Below the pieces are notes generated by a model that saw only the letters and a program-made list of their open reading frames with translations, ran no database searches and was not told where the DNA came from. A stretch of DNA of 64,000 bases from positions 31,973,119 through 32,037,118 of the forward strand of contig OX424559.1 in NCBI GenBank assembly GCA_949152475.1. Direction: 5' to 3'. Below, piece after piece: positions 55,430 through 64,000 of this stretch (its first letter is position 1; each line of letters opens with the position of its first letter). The DNA is from Terebella lapidaria (taxonomy: Eukaryota; Annelida; Polychaeta; Terebellida; Terebellidae). Made by a program: the position numbers and the translations under genes.

Positions 55430-57500
55430 ATCCGTGATCAATAACCTACCCTCCAATTTCAAGTATCCCATCGATATTCATGTCAAATTGATGTGCAAAT
55501 ACGTATATCTATTGCGATTCAGTGAAAATGTCTTGTGCCGCTGGTCAGTGAAGCGCTAAGTACAGATTAACGGATTATTCGTATAGGAAATATCGTCAAT
55601 ACTCAGCTTTCGAGAACGTTGTACTCAGGAGTGAGATGATGTTGTGATTTTGCTTATATACTACTCTTAGAAAATAATAGAGACACTGAATTCCTGAAAA
55701 AGTTTGCGGCTGAATTTACAATGCCAACGGATATAGACGTTATTAATGCGACTGACATTCAATTTCTTTTGCCCAGTGTATTTTCAGTGCGGATGATATA
55801 TAGCATGTTATTTTGAACATCAAATTACCACAAAGTGTCGAGGTAAACCCCAAAACAGACAGTAGGTTATTGTTCTATGATGGGTGTTCTAACCATAGTC
55901 AAGAAATTGCACCCTAAAACGCTGTCTGTTTCCTATGGAAGTTACATTTAATTGGTGGAGTATAACGTTCTGGATCTGTATGATTATCGACTGGGTCGTC
56001 AATTTGGACATTGGACATATATTCCAGTCATGTATAGAACCTACGCAACAATTTTCAGCGAAATCCATTGCTAAACTGCAGAGCAATAGCCGAAATAAAA
56101 CATACGAGAATTCAGATGATAAGGCATCGATCCTGACTGTTAAGCATCCTTAATTAGGTATATTCTGGTGTCTTCCTTACCCGAGCGACCTCGGAGGTTA
56201 CCTGTACGTGCTGAGAAATATTGTTCTTATGTAATATGTGGATTTCTGATTATTTTGCGTTTGCTTATGTTCATTATTATACTTTCTCAAGGGCCAACAG
56301 GAAGACAGCAATTATGCTATGTTGTTCCTTCAATTTTCCTTAATTTTTTGGTATATGTATCCATTTGTTTCGTTTAAACTGTGTGCTCAGTGTCTTGGGA
56401 AATTGAAAATAAATTACTATTACTGTTACTATCACTCCTGGGCCCCTGCCCATCGCCCACGAGCTTAGCCTTCAAGAACTTTGATCTCACTCTCAGAGTC
56501 AGATCTCAAGAACAATTGGAAGCCTAATCCATTCGAGTGAATCTGGTTACCAATATGTTGGAATGGTAGTGTGGACTGTTTTGCAGCAAGAACGCTCATC
56601 TCTTCCTGGAGGACTCCGACCCAAATGCCACTGTCCAAATCCCAGTTGCTGATTTAGTCAAGACGAAGTGGGTCCTATCATTGGTGAGCAAACCTGTTGC
56701 CTAGATTTCTAAGGAGTCGCAAACGGAGTGGCAAGTTCCTTGAATCAACCTCTAAGCTTTAGGAAGCTTTGCTGAACCAACCCAGGGTCGACGTCAGTTT
56801 CCAGGGCTCGACTCTTTGACTTGGATGTCCTCTCTAAGGCTGGGCAAGCCATGTCACAGGAGGACGTAGTCTCCAACAGACGCAGCCTGGCAAAGTTAGG
56901 TGAACACCAAGTTGCAGAAAAGTATCCATCTCTGATTTCCACTCCCCAATTCAAGGCACCCGCCCAAAAAAGAACTACCATCCTGAATAGTCTTGTCAGG
57001 AACATCATAACACTTCGACGTTAGACCACAAGCTGAACAAGTTTAAGGACATGGTGGCGGCTCTGGCTCCTTGCCAGATGTCTCGATTTTAGAGTGCTTC
57101 TGATGCTCCCATGAAACTTTCAACGACGATCCTCCACAGGTGTTACAAGACCCGATTCGGTCATATTCTTGCTCTCTCCTCTTGATAGTGTTCACGTTCC
57201 ACTCTCCAGGGATTGAGATTTCAGATTCTCATTCATCTTACGTTGGGATGATAGAGAGGCATGCCACCGGGGCTATTCATTGGATCTCCCAGGCTCCTAC
57301 AGTCGGCTGTTTGGGGTTACAAAGCTGGTTGTCAGTTGGCGAGGGAACATAGACATCAGCCTTTTTTCCTACTTAGTGGTCAAGGAACAATTTTCCATGG
57401 AGTACCCCAGATAGTTCTGGTGTCTCTCCACGGGTAATTGAATGATGCTAATCGACTTGAACTTTGTGTACTTCAAACTCCGATTCATCCATCCCTGAGC
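55430..57500. other. unrecognised stretch; possible decayed coding remnant at 56.44-57.36 kb
   Basis: 55.43-56.44 kb shows nothing certain; the hydrophobic frame at 56,168-56,377 is unconvincing. From about 56,440 to 57,360 the DNA becomes GC-balanced and coding-like on the plus strand (for example LDVLSKAGQAMSQEDVVSNR, HQVAEKYPSLI and FKAPAQKRTT around 56.82-56.97 kb) with interruptions in all frames. It reads like an old coding relic of unknown family. Confidence 0.4.
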
Positions 57501-57689
57501 TGCTACCTATGGTAACCTATTGCCGTGGCGTTGCGTCCATCGTCCGTCATCCATCAGTTCACATTTAAAGTTTATGGTCAAATCTTTCTGAAATTTTGCA
57601 CAAAAATACCTAAAAATTTTTCCAGAAAAGGTTATTTTTAGTTTTCTGATTTTCGATTTTTTTTTTCAAAATGGCGGCTTCCTATGCTT

Positions 57690-59530
57690 TGTAATGGGAC
57701 ACATTAAGCCTAATATCTCACTTAATATGGAGATTAGAGACCAGGAACCAATTGTGGACATATAGGAAATGATATATGCTGAATATTCTCGTGACCTTGA
57801 ATTTGACCTCTGACATCGGTTTCAAAGTCAGAACACAAAATGTCTATTATCTCATTTATTATTGACTTTATAGCTTAGGAATCAATTGTGGACATATAGG
57901 AAATGATATATGCCGAATATTCTGATGACCTTGAATCTGACCTTTGACCTTATTTTCAAGGTCACAGGAAAAAATGTCTAACATCTCACTCATTATCGAC
58001 TTTACAGCTTATGGATCAATTGTGGACATATAGGAAATGATATATGCCGAATATTCTGATGACCTTGAATTTGACCTTTGACCTCATTTTCAAGGTAATA
58101 GGACAAAATGGCTAATATTTCACTTAATATCGATTTTACAGCTTAAGGATCAATTGTGGACATATAGGAAATGATATATGCTGAATATTCTCGTGGACTT
58201 GAATTTGACCTCTGACCTCAGTTTCGAGGTCAGAGCACATAATGGCTAATATTTAGCTTATTATTGAGTTTGCAACTTAGGAATCAATTGTGGACATATA
58301 AGAAATGATATATGCCGCATATTCTGATGACCTCGAATTTGACCTTTGACCTCATTTTCAAGGTCATAGCACAAAATGGCCAATATCTCGCTTATTATCG
58401 ATTTTACAGCTTAGGAATTAATTGTGGACATATAGGAAATGATATACGCCAAATATTCTGATGCCTTGAATTTGACCTTTGACCTTATTTTCAAGGTCAT
58501 AGTACAAAATGGCCAATATCTCGCTTATTATCGATTTTACAGCTTAGGAATTAATTGTGGACATATAGGAAATGATATACGCCAAATATTCTGATGCCTT
58601 GAATTTGACCTTTGACCTTATTCTCAAGGTCATAGTACAAAATTGCCAATATCTCGCTTATTATCGATTTTACAGCTTAGGAATTAATTGTGGTCATATA
58701 GGAAATGATATACGCCAAATATTCTGATGCCTTGAATTTGACCTTTGACCTTATTTTCAAGGTCATAGTACAAAATGGTCAATATCTCGCTTATTATCGA
58801 CTTTACAGCTTAGGAATCAACTGTGGACATATAGGAAATGATCTACGCCGAATATTCTGATGACCTTGAATTTGACCTTTGACCTTATTTTCAAGGTCAT
58901 GGTACAAAATGGCCAATATCTCGCTTATTATGGACTTTACAGCTTAGGAATCAATTGTGCACATATAGGAAACATTCTCATGATCTTGAATTTGACCTCT
59001 GACCTCATTTTCAAGGTCAGAGCACAGAATGGCTAATAGCTCCCTTATTATTGACTTTGCAGCTTAGGAATCAATTGTGAACAAATAGGAAATGATATAA
59101 TGTTGAATATTCTGGTGACATTGAATTTGACCTTTGATCTTATTTTCAAGGTCAGAGAACAAAATGGGTAATATCTCGCTCATTTTCGACTCTACAGCTT
59201 AGGAATCCATAGTGGACATATAGGGAATGATATAGGCTGAATATTTTGGTGACCTTAATTTGACCTTGACCTCATTTTCAAGGGCAGAGAACAAAAAAAG
59301 TTAATTTCTCACTTGTTAGGGACTTTACAGCTTAGGAGTCAATTGCGAACATATTGGAAATGATATATGCTGAAAATCTCATGACCTTGAACTCGACCTT
59401 TGACCTCATTTTCAAGGTCAGATCACAAAATGGCTAGTATCTCACTTAATATCGACTTTACAGCTTAGGAATCAATTGTGGACATGCTAGAAATGATATG
59501 GGCAGAATGTTCTCGTGACCGGGACAAAAG
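57690..59530 (+). repeat. 133-bp satellite array (about 14 units) rich in nuclear-receptor half-sites
   Basis: Equivalent points (AGCTTAGGAAT) recur at 58,408, 58,541, 58,674, 58,807 and 58,941, giving a period of 133-134. Middle units are the most alike, suggesting recent local amplification. Each unit carries TGACCTTGAATTTGACC, the perfect direct repeat TGACCTTTGACCT in many units (for example 58,072-58,084), and TCAAGGTCA. No frame runs through it. Confidence 0.95.
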
Positions 59531-59534
59531 GCTA

Positions 59535-60774
59535 ATGTCCGTTCATTTAGTATATTCGCCAACATATAGGAAAAGAATGATACTATGATACTATACCGAA
59601 AAGAATGATACACGTGGTGCTCTCCAAACAAATTTAAAGTGAGAACGGGATCAAAGCCAAACTGATTTTGAAGACTGAATAAATTGGTGAACAATATTTT
59701 TTAAACAAAGTCGATTTCTACATTTTCTTATGGAGATTTAACATGGGAAGGCCAAAGCCATGTTCAGGCCTGCACTAGGACAGAGCCAACTGACCGGCAC
59801 AGCACACTTTCATAGGGGCCATCTCAAAATGCCCAATACACCATAATGAACAGACATTATCAACAAACGGTGCATACATCAAACAAACATTGTAGTGTTT
59901 GTGATCCCCTATACGTTCATTCATTCACATGCGAACACGAGTGGCATTGTGTAACATGTTTTTTTTTAATTGCACAACGATTCCAACACAACGATGTTTT
60001 TTTTGCCTGACATTCTTGATAGGGTCCCCAAGCCACTATAGCTCATGACTGTTGACCATGACCATAAAAGCTCATGACCGGTGAGACATTGCAAATACAC
60101 CGTCCGAAAATAATTTGGTGACCTATGTGGTTAACGTATATATCAACGGAAGGCACTGAAGTCTGTGAAACGAAAGAGCCGAGTATAATCTTTCTGGTAT
60201 TACAAATTCTGTCACATTGCATAGAAAAGTCACATGGATGTTGTTATGGGCAGAGATCTCTATCCTATGGGTCGTGAGTCTGGTCAGACCTCCCGGAATG
60301 ACCAATCACGACAAACCTCATTCAGTACTTGTAACGGCTGTTCGTTCATGTGCAGTCAACCACCCAGCGGCCCAAAACATGGCTATTGCCCTCCCATGTT
60401 AAATTTCCATAAGAAAATAGAAAAATCGACTTTGTTTAAAACATATTGGTCACGATTAATTCAGCATGCAAAATCAGTTTGGTTCTGATCCCGTTCTCAC
60501 TCTAAATTTCGTTGGAGAGCACAACGTGTCAGATTCTTTTCGGTATAGTCCAATATATGTATGAGATAATGCACTGATGAGAGAGGTGTGATATCACTAT
60601 CAGATCGAGGCGCAGCCGAGATCTGATTGTGATATCACACCGAGTATCATCAGTGTATTATCTGCCATAAATCCCGTGAACATATCTGCAAATTTAGTAG
60701 TGATATCAACGCCGTCTTTAATCTGATATCACCCCCTAGGGGTTTATTGGCGAATATACTAAATGAACGGACAT
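59535..60774. mobile_element. 1,240-bp nested non-autonomous element with TA target duplication
   Basis: The 26-base ends ATGTCCGTTCATTTAGTATA... (left) and their perfect reverse complement (right) are flanked by TA on both sides (59,533-59,534 and 60,775-60,776). Long subterminal inverted similarity follows (about 59,590-59,760 against 60,370-60,550). The paralogous repeat at 52.1 kb reads straight across the insertion point. No transposase is present. Two minor frames at 60.2-60.5 kb are incidental. Confidence 0.85.
60563..60662. repeat. 100-bp near-perfect palindrome
   Basis: AGATAATGCACTGATGA ... GGTGTGATATCAC ... ATCAGATC on the left mirrors GATCTGAT ... GTGATATCACACC ... ATCATCAGTGTATTATCT on the right, around a GGCGCAGCC centre. 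This gives a stem of about 43 bp with few mismatches. It lies inside the nested element. Confidence 0.9.
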
Positions 60775-60834
60775 TAATATCTAAAATATTCATTGTCCGG
60801 TAACCTTTCTCAGCCCTTGGGCTAATTTTTTCGG

Positions 60835-61780
60835 TTTGTCTGGGGCTCCATGCTTGTTCACATGTGTCTTTCACCTGTTTTCTACATGGGGCCACAGCTG
60901 CAGCATTCGTATAATTAGGTACTAGAATACTGGTAGATTACAGTTTCCAACCAGCAGACTGTGGCATCCAACAGCGACTTGGTAGTCCATCTGTATCAGA
61001 AAATCTGCGTGATTGTCAACCTGGTGAAGTCTTATTTTGCATACAGAGGTTTCACGCACTCAACAAAGGCCTGCTTGGATGAAGTTCTAAGATCTTTCTG
61101 GATCATTTGCTGTGTGATCCCCGTACGTACAATTTTGACTGGCTTACCAGTGTCACTGTATTTAAAAACATACATATGGATAAAAAAAAATCACCTCCAT
61201 TGCGGGATTAGAATCCGCAATGTTATGATATGATATATGCCTGATTCACATCGATCATGGCGTTCATCTTGGATTTTGAGGAGATTACAAGTGTCCGATC
61301 AAATGTATCCTAATCGATTTGAAATCAGCATGCCCAAAACCTCTATATGCACTTTTTCATGCTTTCTTCCAAAAAGTAAACATCTTTCCCGTTATCCGCC
61401 CCACTACTCATCCCCGAGGTCAGATATATCCCAATATTGAGCCAAATAATGTAATTTCCATTTTCATGATTCTGTTCTAGAATTCATAACAATAGATCAT
61501 TAACGTGGACACCTTGGACACAACCAACCCATATCCCCCTCTAGACCAGGAATGGCGGCATATCTATGAATACCCAAATAGTATCCCAACGCCCGAAATT
61601 GTAGATGAGTGGCACAATTAAAATCTTTATAACCCCAAAACCCCCTTTAGCCGGCCCAAGAACCCCCGGCCCAGCTTCCCTTCTACATTTTACATAACAT
61701 AGTCATCAATGAATTTTGAAGTGCAATTTATTCCCAGGAAAGGCCATCAACTTACAACAGAACACAAAAAGAGACTCTGG
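60835..61780. other. unrecognised non-coding stretch
   Basis: No gene or bounded repeat is seen. The plus frame 60,961-61,233 has no recognisable domain. Confidence 0.4.
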
Positions 61781-61784
61781 CTTC

Positions 61785-62050
61785 AGTTAAGAAACTACAC
61801 CATGTAATGCTTCTTGTACGCAATGTAAGTTACATTCGTTCAAGCAATATTCAACTCCATTTATATACTAATTTATCAATGAAATATACAATCTCTTATT
61901 TGCGTCAGCATCATGGATATATAGAAAATATATATTCCAAATTTCATGTAAGTTTGTTATGAAACGGTCGAGATATGATCCAAAATTGCACATGGTATGG
62001 AACCATTGAAAGTATGTGGATCGTACCCGATACGCAATCTTAATGACAGA
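61785..62050. repeat. dispersed repeat, inverted partner of 55.15-55.43 kb
   Basis: Reverse-complement match described at 55,145-55,425. It is followed by a G run of about 17 at 62,072 and a GGAGGGAGGGGGATTTTTGGGG segment able to form G-quadruplexes. Confidence 0.75.
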
Positions 62051-62229
62051 TATTCATTTGTCCACGGGAACGGGGGGGGGGGGGGGGAATTGGCGGAGGG
62101 AGGGGGATTTTTGGGGATTTCCAAGGTAAAATTAAGGTCACCATTCAAACCGCAACATATGATTTCTCATTTGAAGGTGCCAATAATTAGGCTCTATCTA
62201 TAAGTGTTGTTGGAGTTTACAAGGCACAG

Positions 62230-63390
62230 CTCAAATTATGAAGGTATGTTAAGCATAAAAAACTTTTCTATGGCCAAAAAACAATTTTGGGGATTTTTGC
62301 TGGAAATCACTCAAAATGAATAGTGACAATTTTTGAGACAAATTTTTTTTTCGACCCGTCAAAAAATTAAAATGGCCGCCACACACAGACCGTCATTTCG
62401 AAGGGAGCAAAACCTATACATCACAAAGGTACATAAGGAGAATCTTATGCATGATTTTGATGAAAAAACTATCTGAATGGATTGGGCTAAGAAAGAAATA
62501 TTTATTTTAGATATTAGCCTTTTGTTACATGACCTTGAAAATAAGGTCATTGGTCAATTCAAGACCACGAGTATATTCAGCATATATTATTTCCAATATG
62601 TTCACAATTGATCCCCAAGCTGTAAAATCGATAATAAGTGAGATATTAGCCATTTTGTCCTGCGACCTTGAAAATGAGGTCAAATGTCAAATACAAGGAT
62701 ATGAGCATATTCAGCATATATCATTTCCTATATGTCCACAATTGATTTCTGATCTCTAATTTCAATATTAAGTGAGATATTTGGGAAAAATGTGCCCCAT
62801 TATATACATAGGAGAATTTAACATGCGAAAGTCCCATTTGGGCCCCAAATGGCCCACTTGGAGCAATTTAAGGGCAACGAAACTTACACATGTCACAGGG
62901 GTAGTATATATGAGGAGTGTTATCCATCAAGAAGAAAAAAAGTTACTCAACAGATTTTGAGAAAACGACTGTCCAAGTCCAAATTTGCCCATTTTTCGTC
63001 AAAAATGGCCGCCATTCTGAGAAAAATAGGTCAAAGGTCAAATTCAAGGTCGCGAGAATATTCAGCATATATCATTTTCTATATGTCCACAATTGAGTTC
63101 TGATCTCTAATCTCAATATTAACTGAGATATTTGGAGAAATGTGTCCCATTATAAAGCATAGGAGAATTTAACATGGTAAAGTCCTATTTGGGTCGAGTT
63201 CGGGCCAAAATGGCCCATTTCGAGCCATTCCAGGACAACGAAACTTATACACGTTACAGGAGTACATATGAGGAGTGCTATGTATCAAAAGGAAAAAAAA
63301 GTTACTGAACAGATTTTGAGAAAATGGCTGCCAAAGTCCAAAATCAGGCATTTTTGGTCGAAAAAGGCTGCCATTTTGAAAAAAAAGCGA
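62230..63390 (-). repeat. reverse-orientation 450-bp modules and satellite units
   Basis: The complement of the module text (ATACATCACAAAGGTACATAAGGAGAATCTTATGCATGA) is at 62,400-62,460. Satellite units in reverse occur at 62,520-62,775 and 63,025-63,140. Further modules containing CAAAATGGCCCA and AACGAAACTTA lie at 62,815-63,000 and 63,170-63,340. An A run of about 30 ends this part at 63,410. Confidence 0.8.
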
Positions 63391-63569
63391 AAAAAAAAAA
63401 AAAAAAAAAATACCTCCTTCTTGAATTATTTTTAAGCATTTTTGTGCAAAATTTCAGAAAAATTTGCCCGTAAACAAAAAAGATAAAAATGTGGACGATG
63501 ACGACTGACGACGGACGCAATGACATGCCAATAGGTTATCGGACCATAGGTACGTACGGTAACCTAAAA

Positions 63570-64000
63570 AACAACAACATGGTCTCACTGGTGGGTACAA
63601 ATGATTAGGTATCCAATAGAAGTGGTGAATGGCAAATTTAGGACTTTGGTTGCCATGACAACACAATTGTTTGTTTTTACTGTTCTGAAAACATTATTAT
63701 TAGATTCCTTGACCATGAAAATTTAGAGATAGACACCAATTTCACTCCAATAGGTTCAGTCATTTTGAAAATAGGGAAGAAAATGTATTTCTGATAATGG
63801 CGTAAACAAAATGGCCGCCATAGACGTCACATGAATTTTTCGCATCTGAAAACATTCATTATGTAATTTTTTTACAATTCTGCCAATTTTCATGTTTTAT
63901 GACAAAACCCGCTTCGTTCGCGGTGACCCGATAGATATGCGCGTCATAACACATCCACTCGCAGGTGCGCGATCTTTCACATTCACTTGCGCGTGTAAGT
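63570..64000. other. unrecognised non-coding stretch
   Basis: No gene is seen. The text includes AAAATGGCCGCCAT, a motif that also occurs in the modules, but no full module. Confidence 0.35.

Larger units (their letters stand above)
57504..63569. mobile_element. 6.07-kb composite with inverted ends of the 5.97-kb family
   Basis: The left end (57,504-57,680: ACCTATGG, TAACCTATTGCC, GCGTTGCGTCC, TTTTGCACAAAAATACC) and the right end (63,390-63,569) are reverse complements with moderate divergence. Inside, from the left, come a long 133-bp satellite array, a nested 1.24-kb element, unrecognised DNA, an inverted dispersed repeat, then reverse-complement 450-bp modules and a few reverse satellite units. 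It may be one foldback-type element enlarged by insertions, or two family members in opposite orientation. No transposase is recognised. Confidence 0.6.

Noticed and set aside
56168-56377. Small hydrophobic membrane-protein-like frame
   Set aside because: AT-rich DNA commonly gives such frames; there is no conserved motif or context.

Overview
The window looks like intergenic or repeat-rich nuclear DNA from a marine invertebrate. The evidence is an AT-rich background with long non-coding stretches, recurring TAGGCCTA and TACATGTA palindromes, many APE-type LINE fragments, TIR elements and minisatellites, and no operon-like gene packing. I cannot fix the phylum from sequence alone; a deuterostome invertebrate or a mollusc would both fit. 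I recognise no certain single-copy host gene. The only candidate small cellular-type ORF is a 92-residue Cys4-His-Cys3 (PHD-like) reading frame near 37.6 kb, and even that may be repeat-borne.

Layout. 0-5 kb: unrecognised AT-rich DNA, an AATTACAATTG-type simple repeat, one diverged unit of a dispersed repeat, and a pogo/Tigger-like end. 5.4-9.8 kb: an old LTR fragment with poly-G tracts, then a repeat family with a characteristic end, about 450-bp tandem modules and a 133-bp satellite, then a fragment of the 3' end of a Ty3/gypsy-type element and a gag-like piece. 9.85-13.1 kb: a broken, incomplete copy of that same Ty3/gypsy family on the minus strand. 13-22.8 kb: unrecognised DNA, a 742-bp MITE, a LINE reverse-transcriptase remnant, and a tandem repeat with a very recent 731-bp duplication. 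22.8-26.8 kb: a 34-bp minisatellite split by a LINE, a 23-bp palindromic tandem array, and a TTAA-flanked MITE. 28.7-34.3 kb: a LINE endonuclease remnant, and a 4.0-kb element with about 700-bp inverted repeats enclosing a decayed PIF1-like helicase. 34.3-39.3 kb: a direct-repeat pair with a conserved hairpin, then AT-rich DNA.

39,356-51,810 is the centrepiece: a 12.46-kb Ty3/gypsy-class LTR retrotransposon on the minus strand. It looks whole and very young (LTRs almost identical) and is locally GC-rich. It has a tRNA-His-type primer site, gag, pol (RT, RNase H, integrase), a 1.9-kb spacer, and then about 2.65 kb of further coding sequence in the position where env sits in retroviruses. That coding sequence looks nothing like env: it is acidic/basic, proline-rich and has a coiled coil. 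Parts of the same third gene are recognisable in the older copies at 8.8-10.2 kb with conserved amino acids, so it is a stable part of this lineage and the best candidate here for something undescribed.

52-55.1 kb: an almost full-length but decayed LINE ORF2. 57.5-63.6 kb: a composite about 6 kb long with inverted ends of the same family as at 5.97 kb. It contains about 14 copies of the 133-bp satellite, each unit carrying nuclear-receptor half-sites including a perfect DR1, and a nested 1,240-bp TA-flanked element with a near-perfect 100-bp palindrome. The site without that nested insertion can be seen in a paralogous repeat at 52.1 kb.
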